DNA of 64,000 nt from JAENVU01 sp963765075 (GCA_963765075.1 CAVXVA010000008.1:868001-932000), one strand, 5' to 3'. Positions 34,878 to 43,366 are shown, counted from the first letter of the stretch. Program-made: numbers and translations. The notes: generated from the sequence alone by a model not told the origin.

Positions 34878-35677
34878 TGCTTGACGACCAGAACCGGACA
34901 GGGGCAGCGATGGACGACGCGCATCGCGGTGCTGCCGAGGGCGAGCCGGGCAAGACCCTCTCGAGCGTGACTGCCGACGACCACGAACGATGCCGGGAGC
35001 TCGGTCGCGAAGTCGACAATGGCATCGGCAGGGTCGACCGCGGTCAGCAGCTCGGTTTCGGTCGCGACGTGCAACGGCATGAGGGTCGCGACGGCGGCAT
35101 CGAGGCCGGGGCCCCCGGCCAGATCCGACGTGGCGTCGGCATCGGCGACGAACGGGTACGGCGCCGGCGGGACGGACTCGATGGTCCACAGCCGGAGCCC
35201 GTGCCGCTCGGCGAAGCGCGCGGCCGCGGGCACGATCGCCGCGGCGGTTGCCGCGCCGTCGACGGCCACGACCAGGTTGCCGGAGTCCGAACGGATCGGG
35301 TCCGTGACGACATTCGGACCGACGAGGAGTACCGGATCGGTCATTGCCCGGGTGACGGCCTCGGCGGTGCTTCCCAAGACCAGTTCGCCGAGCGTGGAAC
35401 GCCCATGTGACGCCATACAGACCAGCGCCGGATGCTCCTGGGCCGCGATCTGCGCGATGGCCGCGGCCGGCGGTTGGTCCAGCAGTACCCGGGTTTCGAC
35501 CGGAGGACCGACCACCTGAGTTGCTCGCTCGTCCAGGTATCGGCGGGGGGCAATCGGTTCGCCTCGCCACGTGCTCGTCATGAGGATGAGCGGGTCGTTC
35601 CCGGCGAGGACGCGAGCGTACGGAAGCGCGCGTTCCGCTTCGACGGAGCCATCCAGCGGGGCGATGATCTTGGTCAT
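34874..35677 (-). CDS. Universal stress protein with two Usp domains
   Basis: A 267-residue tandem Usp protein. Domain 1 (1-135) has IIAPLDGSVEAERAL and CMASHGRSTLGELVLGSTAEAV; domain 2 (145-267) has LVVAVDGAATAAA and VVGSHAREGLARLALGSTAMRV. Both carry the GxxGxxxxGS-type nucleotide-binding loop, so ATP binding is likely, as in Rv2623 of M. tuberculosis. It is the first gene of the three-gene operon and has a DevR-like box about 90 bp upstream (35766). The start at ATG 35677 gives the standard Usp N terminus. Confidence 0.93.
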   Translation of the reverse strand: MTKIIAPLDGSVEAERALPYARVLAGNDPLILMTSTWRGEPIAPRRYLDERATQVVGPPVETRVLLDQPPAAAIAQIAAQEHPALVCMASHGRSTLGELVLGSTAEAVTRAMTDPVLLVGPNVVTDPIRSDSGNLVVAVDGAATAAAIVPAAARFAERHGLRLWTIESVPPAPYPFVADADATSDLAGGPGLDAAVATLMPLHVATETELLTAVDPADAIVDFATELPASFVVVGSHAREGLARLALGSTAMRVVHRCPCPVLVVKQ

Positions 35678-35765
35678 GGACCCAGCGTGTCGCCGTCGGT
35701 CCGTCGATTCCAGAGTCCTTCGTCCTGTCGGGTTGGGACCCGTGGAGTAGGGGTCACCGGTCGCG

Positions 35766-35780
35766 ACGACCTTCGGCCCT
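35766..35780. promoter_or_regulatory. DevR-box-like site upstream of the Usp operon
   Basis: ACGACCTTCGGCCCT matches nine of twelve defined positions of the DevR box and shares CCTTSGRCCCT with the arcA site. It lies in the 191-bp region between the Usp operon (leftward) and the DUF4389 gene (rightward). A weaker similar stretch is at 35711-35725. Confidence 0.5.
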
Positions 35781-35868
35781 AGTCTCGGTCCACCCCGCAA
35801 GGGAGCATCGACCCCGTTGTCGCGTCACGCCTGACGTCGGGTCACGAGATGACACCAGAGGGAGAGAC

Positions 35869-37251
35869 ATGAAACCGAGTCGGATCGTCGCGTTGGTCTT
35901 CGGGTGCATCCTGGTGTTGCCGTCGCTGGCCCTGCTCGCCGGGAGCGCGGGTCTCGCCGCGGCCTACGGTGTGGGTCGCGATTCCGACGGCTATTTCTCG
36001 GCCGACCTGCGGCGGGTTCGCACGTCGACCCCGGCCGTGACCACCCAGGACATCGATTTCGGGGCCGAGCGGGGCGACGCCGATGAACTCCTGAAGCGCC
36101 TCGACGCGGACATTCGACTCCGCGTCACGTCGGCGTCGGCGGGCCGCCGCGTCTTCGTGGGAATCGGCCCGGCGGGTCGGGTCGCTCGCTATCTCGACGG
36201 CGTCGCCCATGCCGAGGTCGTCAACGTTCGAGGCTCTCGGGTCGTGCTGCGGAATCGAGCCGGATCCGACACGGTCGCGCCGCCCACCGCGCAGAAGCTC
36301 TGGGCCGGGTCCGCGTCGGGACTCGGGACCCAACAGTTGGTCTGGAAGGCCACCGCCGGACGGTGGACCGTCGTCGTGATGAACGCCGATGGGAGCCCGA
36401 ACGTCGCCGCCGACGTGAACGTCGGTGCGAAGATCGGCGCGCTGCTGCCCGCCGCGCTCATCCTGCTCGGCATCGGTGCGGTGCTGATGGCCCTCGCCGT
36501 GGTGCTGATCGTGATCGGCGCCAGTGGCCGGAGGCCGACCGCGGTCGACGGTGAGGCCGCGGTCGCGCTCGCACCCGCACCCGCATCCGGATCGGGCACA
36601 CCGGTCCGGCTGAGTGCCCAACTCGACCCGGCGTTGTCGCGCTGGAAGTGGTTGGTGAAATGGATTCTGGCGATTCCCCACTTCGTGGTGTTGTTCTTCC
36701 TGTGGGTCGCTTTCGTCACCGTGACCGTGGTCGCCGGCTTCGCCATTTTGTTCACCCGGCGCTATCCGCGATCGCTGTTCGATTTCAACCTGGGTGTGTT
36801 GCGGTGGACGTGGCGAGTGCAGGCCTACGCGACCTCCGGCGGTCTCGGCACGGATCGGTACCCACCGTTCAGCCTCGGCGCGGAACCCGACTATCCCGCG
36901 ACGCTCGACATTGCCTACCCCGGCGAACTTTCACGCGGCCTCGTGCTCGTGAAGTGGTGGCTGCTCGCGATCCCTCACTATTTGGTGTTGGCCTTTATGA
37001 CGGGAGGCGAGTCTGCCACTGGAGGGCTCCTCACCGTGCTGGTGCTGATCGCCGCGGTCATCCTGCTCTTCACCACGCGGTACCCGCAGTCGCTGTTCGA
37101 TCTCATCGTCGGGGTGAACCGGTGGTCCTACCGGGTCGTGGCCTATGCGGCGCTCATGACCGACGAGTACCCGCCGTTCCGACTCGACCAAGGCGGAGAC
37201 GAACCGGAGCTTCCCGAGCCCGTCGCGATCTCCACCGGTGAGGCCAGTTAG
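35869..37251 (+). CDS. DUF4389 membrane protein
   Basis: A 460-residue membrane protein. An N-terminal helix leads into an extracytoplasmic domain (residues 35-190), then a helix at 195-222, and then two copies of the DUF4389 unit. Each unit has membrane helices followed by a conserved YPRSLFDFNLGVLRWTWRVQAY / YPQSLFDLIVGVNRWSYRV segment and YPPF. The function of DUF4389 is unknown. The gene is divergent from the Usp operon and shares its regulatory region. GGGAGAG precedes the ATG. Confidence 0.85.
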   Translation: MKPSRIVALVFGCILVLPSLALLAGSAGLAAAYGVGRDSDGYFSADLRRVRTSTPAVTTQDIDFGAERGDADELLKRLDADIRLRVTSASAGRRVFVGIGPAGRVARYLDGVAHAEVVNVRGSRVVLRNRAGSDTVAPPTAQKLWAGSASGLGTQQLVWKATAGRWTVVVMNADGSPNVAADVNVGAKIGALLPAALILLGIGAVLMALAVVLIVIGASGRRPTAVDGEAAVALAPAPASGSGTPVRLSAQLDPALSRWKWLVKWILAIPHFVVLFFLWVAFVTVTVVAGFAILFTRRYPRSLFDFNLGVLRWTWRVQAYATSGGLGTDRYPPFSLGAEPDYPATLDIAYPGELSRGLVLVKWWLLAIPHYLVLAFMTGGESATGGLLTVLVLIAAVILLFTTRYPQSLFDLIVGVNRWSYRVVAYAALMTDEYPPFRLDQGGDEPELPEPVAISTGEAS

Positions 37252-37262
37252 CGTCTGGCCGT

Positions 37263-38291
37263 GTGAGCGGTGACCGCGAAAAGTTGGTGCTGGAGATCGA
37301 CGGCCGCGAGGTCGCGATCTCGCACCCCGACAAGTTGTTGTTCGCCGACCGGGGTGAGACCAAGCTCGATCTGATCCGCTACTACGAAGCAGTGCGCGAT
37401 CCGTTGCTCGCGACGATGGGCGGGCGTCCGGTGATGCTCCAGCGATTCCCGAGCGGCGCGGGTGGCTCGTCGTTCTTCCAGAAACGCGTGCCGAAGAACG
37501 CACCGAAGTGGTTGGAGACCGCCGTGGTGTCGACGCCGAACGGAACCGAGTCCAACGCGATGGTGGTGGCCGATGTGGCGCACGTTGCGTGGGCCGTCAA
37601 CCTCGGGTGTCTCGGGTTCCATGTGTGGCCCTCGTTGGCCCGCGCGCCGGAGTTCGCCGACGAGTTGCGGATCGACCTCGACCCGGGTCCGGGAGTGACC
37701 TTTGCGATGGTGCAGGAGGCCGCATCCGAGGTTCGTCGCCTGCTCGACGATCACGGGATCGCCGGATACCCGAAGACGACCGGCAGCCGCGGCATACACA
37801 TCTACGCACGACTTCGACCCGAGTGGGATTCCTACGCAGTGCGGTTCGCGGCGGTGGCGGCCGCCCGCGAACTCGAGCGGCGTCGGCCGGACCTGATGAC
37901 CGCGGCGTGGTGGAAGGAAGAACGTGGCGAACGGGTGTTCATCGACTTCAACCAGAATGCTCCCCACAAGACCGTGTTCGGGGCGTGGTCGGTGCGGGCC
38001 TATCCCGAAGCTCCCGTTTCGATGCCGTTTCACTGGGACGAACTCGCCAAGGTGTCGCCTCGCCGCTGGACGATCGCCGATGCGCCTGCCCGACTCCGGT
38101 CCGACGGCGACCCGTGGGCGGCGATGTATCACGAGCCCCAGTCGATCGCCCCGTTACTGGAACTGCACGAACGGGACATGGCCGCCGGGATGATGGATGC
38201 TCCGTGGCCGCCGGTGTATCCGAAGCAACCCAACGAACCGCCTCGGGTCGCTCCGAGTCGGGCCAAGAAGCATGACCCGCCCGGGGGCTGA
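37263..38291 (+). CDS. LigD-type polymerase/primase domain protein (stand-alone)
   Basis: A 342-residue NHEJ-type archaeo-eukaryotic primase-like polymerase. Motifs: HPDKLLFADRG, the metal-binding DLD in LRIDLDPGPGV, TTGSRGIHIY (nucleotide binding) and RVFIDFNQNAPHKT, then AYPEAPVSMPFHW. In LigD this domain is fused to ligase and phosphoesterase domains; here it is alone, and no Ku or ligase gene is seen nearby. It likely fills gaps or adds ribonucleotides at DNA ends. GTG start at 37263, 11 bp after the DUF4389 gene. Confidence 0.92.
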   Translation: MSGDREKLVLEIDGREVAISHPDKLLFADRGETKLDLIRYYEAVRDPLLATMGGRPVMLQRFPSGAGGSSFFQKRVPKNAPKWLETAVVSTPNGTESNAMVVADVAHVAWAVNLGCLGFHVWPSLARAPEFADELRIDLDPGPGVTFAMVQEAASEVRRLLDDHGIAGYPKTTGSRGIHIYARLRPEWDSYAVRFAAVAAARELERRRPDLMTAAWWKEERGERVFIDFNQNAPHKTVFGAWSVRAYPEAPVSMPFHWDELAKVSPRRWTIADAPARLRSDGDPWAAMYHEPQSIAPLLELHERDMAAGMMDAPWPPVYPKQPNEPPRVAPSRAKKHDPPGG

Positions 38292-38363
38292 CCCGCCCGG
38301 CCTCGGACCACCTTCCGAGCCCGGGGTCGCATTCCGGGTCCCGCCTCTGCTATCCCATGCTCC

Positions 38364-39269
38364 ATGACAAAGATGTGTGAAGGCAGAGTTGTGATCATCA
38401 CCGGTTCCGGCCGGGGCATCGGGCGTGAGTACGCGCTGATGATGGCGGGCGAAGGCGCCAAGGTCGTGGTGAACGACGTGGGTGGTTCGCGCGACGGTGC
38501 CGGCCACTCGGATGGCCCGGCGCACGACGTCGTCGCCGAGATCGAGGGCATGGGCGGCGAGGCGGTCGCGAACGGTGACGACATCTCCACCTGGGAGGGC
38601 GCGGGCAACGTCGTCAAGCAGGCGATCGACCACTTCGGCGGTCTCGACGTCGTGGTGAACAACGCCGGCATCCTGCGCGACCGGATGCTCGTGAATATGG
38701 CCGAGGAAGAGTGGGACGCCGTCATCAAGGTGCACCTGAAGGGCACGTTCGGCGTGTCCCGGTTCGCCGCGGCCTACTGGCGTGAGCGTTCGAAGAACGG
38801 CGAGACCAACGACGCCCGGATCATCAACACGACGTCGCCGTCGGGGATCTACGGCAACGCCGGTCAGACCAACTACGGCGCGGCCAAGGCCGGCATCGCG
38901 AGTTTCTCGATCATCGCGGCCATGGAACTCGAGCGCTACGGGGTGACCGTGAACGCGATCGCCCCGACCGCGCTCACACGGATGACCGAAGACCTCGGTC
39001 TCGGCGGCGCGTCGGAAGAGACCAAGGCGATGATGGATCCCCGCTGGATCGCGCCGCTCTGTACCTGGCTCGCATCGCCCCAGTCCGCGGGCGTGACCGG
39101 TCGGGTCTTCGAGGCGTCGGGTGCGCAACTCTCGGTGGCCGAGAGCTGGCACCGGGGTCCGAGCGCATCGCCGGTGGACGACCCATCCGAGGTCGACGCG
39201 GTGATTCGTCCGCTCATCGCCGCAGCTCGTCCGAACTCCGACATGTTCGGCAACGACAAGGCGTCGTAA
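38364..39269 (+). CDS. SDR oxidoreductase, (3R)-hydroxyacyl-CoA dehydrogenase-like
   Basis: A 301-residue short-chain dehydrogenase. The cofactor motif is TGSGRGIGREYA with an Asp in VVNDVGG favouring NAD; catalytic residues are NTTSPSG and NYGAAKAG (YxxxK form). The length and the VNDVGGSRDG signature resemble the dehydrogenase domain of multifunctional beta-oxidation (MFE-2/17beta-HSD4) proteins, so a fatty-acid or sterol side-chain step is likely. A strong hairpin terminator follows the stop. Confidence 0.88.
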   Translation: MTKMCEGRVVIITGSGRGIGREYALMMAGEGAKVVVNDVGGSRDGAGHSDGPAHDVVAEIEGMGGEAVANGDDISTWEGAGNVVKQAIDHFGGLDVVVNNAGILRDRMLVNMAEEEWDAVIKVHLKGTFGVSRFAAAYWRERSKNGETNDARIINTTSPSGIYGNAGQTNYGAAKAGIASFSIIAAMELERYGVTVNAIAPTALTRMTEDLGLGGASEETKAMMDPRWIAPLCTWLASPQSAGVTGRVFEASGAQLSVAESWHRGPSASPVDDPSEVDAVIRPLIAAARPNSDMFGNDKAS

Positions 39270-39291
39270 CTCCGAGCGCGTCGTCGGAAAT

Positions 39292-39330
39292 ATTGATTCG
39301 GCCGGGAGCATCGCTCCCGGCCGAATCAAT
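39292..39330. terminator. Bidirectional hairpin terminator
   Basis: A perfect 18-bp inverted repeat with a 3-base loop: the left arm starts ATTGATTCGGCC and the right arm ends GGCCGAATCAAT. It lies between two convergent genes (SDR ending 39269, TlpA-like ending 39333), so it probably stops transcription from both sides. Confidence 0.85.
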
Positions 39331-39332
39331 TG

Positions 39333-40013
39333 TCACGAGGCGGGGATCGATTTCCCCGCGGCCAGGGCGTCGAACACTCGGCCGAAGAATCCGTCGGCCT
39401 GTTCTCCGGCACGGCGGGCGACCACCTGTCCGTCCTGGTCGACCATCACCATGAACGGGTACGACGTCAGACCGAAGGCGGCTGCGGTTTGCTGCTCCTC
39501 GGAGTCGACGAGCGCGGTCGCGTCGTCCAACTTCATGTCCGCGACCCATTGCGACGGCGGCCACTCCGGCGCGTCGCTGCGGGACCCGGTCGGAACGATC
39601 GTGAGGTCGACGCCGTCGGGCAGACCGGGGTCCTGGAGATACGACGCGAGGTTCGGCGCTTCGGCATTGCAGTGCGGGCACCAGTGCGCGAGAAAGACGA
39701 TCAGCTGGGGTTTCCCACTGGGCTGGATCGTGACCGGCTGGCCCGCGAAGTTCTCGCCGGTGACGGTCGGGATGGTCTCGCCCACGGCGGGGTCGGACCC
39801 ACGGTCGGGAAACTGGGGGAGTGCCGTGCCGCTGACGGTGACGGTGCCGAACTCCTTGCTGTTCGACGAGTTCGAGTTGTCGGACGACTTCTTGGTCGTG
39901 TCGTCGCCGCCGGCCGAGACGATCACGAACACGATGCCGATGGCGACGATCACGCCGACGGCGACCCAGAAGATCGGGAAGGGCTTTTTGGGGGGTTGCT
40001 GTTTCGGGCTCAT
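39333..40013 (-). CDS. TlpA/DsbE-like membrane-anchored thioredoxin
   Basis: A 226-residue protein with an N-terminal membrane anchor (FPIFWVAVGVIVAIGIVFVIVSA), a Ser/Asn-rich linker and a thioredoxin fold outside the membrane. The active site is AHWCPHCNAEAP (CPHC) and the cis-proline region is SYPFMVMVDQDG. CPHC is the DsbA-like, oxidising version of the motif. Its ATG overlaps the stop of the DsbB-like gene (ATGA), so the pair probably forms a DsbB-driven disulfide-forming system. Confidence 0.9.
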   Translation of the reverse strand: MSPKQQPPKKPFPIFWVAVGVIVAIGIVFVIVSAGGDDTTKKSSDNSNSSNSKEFGTVTVSGTALPQFPDRGSDPAVGETIPTVTGENFAGQPVTIQPSGKPQLIVFLAHWCPHCNAEAPNLASYLQDPGLPDGVDLTIVPTGSRSDAPEWPPSQWVADMKLDDATALVDSEEQQTAAAFGLTSYPFMVMVDQDGQVVARRAGEQADGFFGRVFDALAAGKSIPAS

Positions 40014-40570
40014 GCTGTCTCCTCGACGGTCGCGCGTCCGGCGAGCCACAGGATCGTGGCGATGAGCAGGAACGCGGATCCGGCCATGGTGGGTATCGAG
40101 AGGTAGTGGAAGTATCGGTTGAGTGGTAGCGCCGAGCACGGGTTGGTGGGGTCGCAGGAACCCGAGCCTTCGAGGTTGGGGTTCCACTCGATGAGCACGT
40201 GCCAGGTCGACACCGTCGCGCCGATCAGCGAGAGTGCGATGCCGTAGGGACGTATCGACCAATCCTTGCGGATCGCGGCGATGATCAGGATCACGGCCAG
40301 CGGGTACATCATGGTGCGCTGGTACCAACAGAGCCGGCACGGCACCAGGTGGCCGCCTTCGGAGAGATACAGCGACCCCGCGGTGGCGACGCCGGCGACC
40401 AATGCCACGAGGGCAAGGCCCTGGCTCCGCAGACCGGCGTGGACGCGCGTCCAGATCTCGGACTCCCGTGCGCCGACGGCGGTGAGGCGTGCGAGCCAGA
40501 TCGCCACGATGGCCACTTCGGTCGCGATGGCCAACCAGGCGAAGATCCGATACCAGTCGGTCAGCGACAC
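40010..40570 (-). CDS. dsbB: Disulfide bond formation protein DsbB-like
   Basis: A 186-residue membrane protein with four or five helices. The quinone-proximal cysteine pair is CRLCWYQR and the second, exported pair is CDPTNPC, in the right order and spacing for DsbB. It should reoxidise the partner thioredoxin encoded by the overlapping downstream gene (CPHC active site) using quinone. Many Actinobacteria use a VKOR protein instead, so a true DsbB type here is noteworthy. Confidence 0.92.
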   Translation of the reverse strand: MSLTDWYRIFAWLAIATEVAIVAIWLARLTAVGARESEIWTRVHAGLRSQGLALVALVAGVATAGSLYLSEGGHLVPCRLCWYQRTMMYPLAVILIIAAIRKDWSIRPYGIALSLIGATVSTWHVLIEWNPNLEGSGSCDPTNPCSALPLNRYFHYLSIPTMAGSAFLLIATILWLAGRATVEETA

Positions 40571-40640
40571 GTCACCAGTTTGACCGGTGGCCGGCGCGGA
40601 TTTCGGACACTGGCGGTGGCGATGCGGCTACCTTCGCCCG

Positions 40641-42098
40641 ATGCCCAGCAGAAGCCCGGCGCTCAAGGCGCTGCGACGACACGAGGTGCCGACCTGGTGG
40701 CGGGATGCCAAGCTCGGGATCTTCGTCCACTGGACCCCGGCGTCGGTGCCGGGTTTTGCACCGATCGACGGCGACATCGTCTCGATGATGCAATCCGGCG
40801 ATCCGCATGCGATGGGGTGGTCGCCGTACACCGAGTGGTACGAGAACTCGCTCCGCTTCCCGGAGAGTCCCGTTGCGAACTTCCATCGCGAGCGATACGG
40901 CGATCGTGCCTATCGCAGCTTCATCGCCGATTGGGAAGCCGGTCTCGCGCACTGGGACCCCGAGGAGTGGGCTCGAACGTTCGCGGCGACCGGCGCGCGG
41001 TACGTCGTGCTGGTCAGTAAGCACCACGACGGGTACTGCCTGTGGCCATCCTCCATCAGGAACCCTCGTGTTCCCGGACATCAATGTGCGCGTGATGTGG
41101 TGGGGGAACTCGGCGAGGCCGTGCGCGGACAAGGCATGCGCTTCGGCGTCTACTACTCGGGTGGGCTCGACTGGACCTTCGACGACCGCCCGATGGGTCA
41201 GATGTCCGACATGATTTCGGCGATTCCGCGCGGCGAGTATCCGGCCTATGCGGCTGCCCAGGTGCGAGAACTGATCACGCGGTACCGACCCAGTGTGCTG
41301 TGGAACGACATCGCCTGGCCCCAGGAGGGCAAGGAACTCTGGCCGCTCTTTCGTGAGTACTACGACGCGGTGCCCGACGGGGTGGTGAACGACCGGTGGA
41401 TGCCGTGGAGTCCGGTGATGAAGGCGTTGCAGTTCGCGCCCGTCCGCAAGTTGCTCGATGGCGCAGTGACGAAGCAGGCGAGGAAGGAAGCGGGCGTGAT
41501 TCCGCCCGAACCACCGTTCTACGACGTGCGTACACCCGAGTACACCTCGTTCCCCGACATCCAGCGGCGGCCGTGGGAGTGCGTGCGCGGTATGGACCAC
41601 AGCTTCGGGTACAACGCGGCGTCGCGCCCGGAAGACTTCCTGACTCACGACGATCTGCTGTGGTCCTTCGTCGACATGGTGAGCAAGAACGGCAACCTGT
41701 TGTTGAACGTCGGCCCCCGTGGGATCGATGCGTCGATTCCCGACGAGCAACGCCAGCGGCTGCAATGGCTCGGGGATTGGTTGGGCGCGAATGAGGCCGC
41801 CGTGCGGGCGACGCGACCGTGGGTGCGACCCGGGACCGAGACCGGTGAGGGTGTCGGTGTGCGCTACACCGCGGGTGATCGAGAGGTGTTCGCCATCGTG
41901 GAGCGCGCGAGCGCGACCGTCACGCTGCCGGATCTGGACCCGACTCGCACGACGACTGTGGCGACGGCTGATGGCGGGGCGGTCATGTGGAGCGCGACGG
42001 ATGCCGGGCTGAGAATCGAGTTGGGTGCCGACGCGGCGTCGACGCAGCGGCCGATCATTCTTCGCTGCAGTGATGTCGCCGCCGCTCGCGGTACCTGA
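40641..42098 (+). CDS. Alpha-L-fucosidase (GH29)
   Basis: A 485-residue GH29 enzyme, probably cytoplasmic as no signal peptide is visible. The TIM barrel has WWRDAKLGIFVHWTPASVPGF, SKHHDGYCLW, and the nucleophile Asp177 in YYSGGLDW. Then SVLWNDIAWP, WECVRGMDHSFGYN and VSKNGNLLLNVGPRGIDASIP, all hallmark GH29 blocks. A beta domain closes the protein. The ATG at 40641 is preferred over an upstream in-frame start that lacks family sequence. Confidence 0.94.
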   Translation: MPSRSPALKALRRHEVPTWWRDAKLGIFVHWTPASVPGFAPIDGDIVSMMQSGDPHAMGWSPYTEWYENSLRFPESPVANFHRERYGDRAYRSFIADWEAGLAHWDPEEWARTFAATGARYVVLVSKHHDGYCLWPSSIRNPRVPGHQCARDVVGELGEAVRGQGMRFGVYYSGGLDWTFDDRPMGQMSDMISAIPRGEYPAYAAAQVRELITRYRPSVLWNDIAWPQEGKELWPLFREYYDAVPDGVVNDRWMPWSPVMKALQFAPVRKLLDGAVTKQARKEAGVIPPEPPFYDVRTPEYTSFPDIQRRPWECVRGMDHSFGYNAASRPEDFLTHDDLLWSFVDMVSKNGNLLLNVGPRGIDASIPDEQRQRLQWLGDWLGANEAAVRATRPWVRPGTETGEGVGVRYTAGDREVFAIVERASATVTLPDLDPTRTTTVATADGGAVMWSATDAGLRIELGADAASTQRPIILRCSDVAAARGT

Positions 42099-42114
42099 CA
42101 CGAACGTCAGGTAC
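42091..42114. promoter_or_regulatory. Palindromic operator candidate upstream of the amidohydrolase
   Basis: GTACCTGAC and GTCAGGTAC form a perfect 9-bp inverted repeat around ACGAAC. It overlaps the fucosidase stop codon and ends ten bases before the amidohydrolase ATG. The size and symmetry suit a TetR-type repressor site; no TetR gene is in the window. Confidence 0.55.
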
Positions 42115-42124
42115 AGTCCCGCGT

Positions 42125-43366
42125 ATGACCGCGACCTTCGACCGCGTCCTCCCCAAGATCATCAGCGTCGATGATCACGTGGTGGAACCGCCTCACGTCT
42201 GGCAGACCTGGCTGCCCGAGCGGTTTCGAGCACGCGGCCCGCGAGTGGAGCGCAGGCAGTGGGGACCGTTCCGGCATCTTCCCGGGGCGCGGTACGAGAT
42301 GAGCGAAGACCCGGACGGCCGCTGGGGCGATGCCTGGTATTTCGACGACCAGCTGATCTACGTCCACAAACGTTTCGTCGCGATCCCACTCGACGCGACT
42401 CCCGATGGCGACCTTTCCAAGTTCGACCGTACGAAGATGGTGATGGAGGCCGTGACCTACGACGAGATGCGGCCGGGCTGCTACGAGGGCCCGGCGCGGA
42501 TCGCCGATTTCGAACTCAACTGGGTCGACGGGTCGTTGCCGTTCCCGACCTTTCCGCGGTTTTGCGGACAGACCTTCTACGAGCATGCCGACCGCGAACT
42601 CGGGCTCGCGTGTGTGCAGGCGTACAACGACTGGATGGTGGAGGAGTGGTGCGCACCGTCGGGAGGCATGAACATCCCGCTCTGCATCATGCCGTTGTGG
42701 GACGCAGAACTCGCGGCCGCGGAGATTCGCCGCAACGCCGAACGGGGCGTGCGCGCGTTTTGCTTCAGCGAGTTGCCGCACCACCTGAAGCTGCCCACGA
42801 TCCACAGTGGCGGTTGGGACCCGGTCTTCGACGTGTGCAACGAGACCGGCGTGACGTTGTGCATGCACATCGGATCGTCGTCGACGAACCCCGCGGCGTC
42901 GCCGGACGCGCCAAAGGGTGTCGGCGGCACACTGGCGTTCAACAATTCGATGGCCTCGTTGGCCGACTGGCTGTTCTCGGGCAAGTTGATCCAATACCCG
43001 AAGTTGAAGCTCGCATACTCCGAAGGCCAGATCGGCTGGATCCCGTACGCCCTCGAACGGGCCGACACCGTGTGGGATCAACACGACAGTTGGCAACATT
43101 CGAAGGAGCTGATCCCCGAGCCGCCGTCGACCTATTACTACGGACGGATCTTCGGGTGCTTCACCGCGGATCGCCACGGGCTCGCATCGCTCGATGAAGT
43201 CGGTGTCGACAACATCTGCTTCGAGACCGACTATCCCCACACCGATACGACCTGGCCCGACAGTCACGCGTACATCCAGAAGATGCTCGCGGGGTACGAC
43301 GACGACGTCGCCTACAAGGTCCTGCGCGGCAACGCCATCCGCATGCTGGAGTTGGACCGAGTCTGA
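42125..43366 (+). CDS. Amidohydrolase family protein (ACMSD/amidohydrolase_2 type)
   Basis: A 413-residue metal-dependent TIM-barrel hydrolase or decarboxylase. Metal-site type motifs are ISVDDHVVEPPHVW at the N terminus, LCMHIGSS in the middle and ENICFETDYPHTDTTWPDS-like VDNICFETDYPHTDTTWP at the end. Such actinobacterial proteins are frequent in aromatic or steroid catabolism clusters, but no substrate is fixed here. A palindrome directly upstream suggests its own repressor. Confidence 0.88.
   Translation: MTATFDRVLPKIISVDDHVVEPPHVWQTWLPERFRARGPRVERRQWGPFRHLPGARYEMSEDPDGRWGDAWYFDDQLIYVHKRFVAIPLDATPDGDLSKFDRTKMVMEAVTYDEMRPGCYEGPARIADFELNWVDGSLPFPTFPRFCGQTFYEHADRELGLACVQAYNDWMVEEWCAPSGGMNIPLCIMPLWDAELAAAEIRRNAERGVRAFCFSELPHHLKLPTIHSGGWDPVFDVCNETGVTLCMHIGSSSTNPAASPDAPKGVGGTLAFNNSMASLADWLFSGKLIQYPKLKLAYSEGQIGWIPYALERADTVWDQHDSWQHSKELIPEPPSTYYYGRIFGCFTADRHGLASLDEVGVDNICFETDYPHTDTTWPDSHAYIQKMLAGYDDDVAYKVLRGNAIRMLELDRV

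Noticed and set aside
35711..35725. Additional DevR box before the Usp operon
   Set aside because: Only about eight of twelve positions match and the half-sites are poor; kept as a remark, not a feature.
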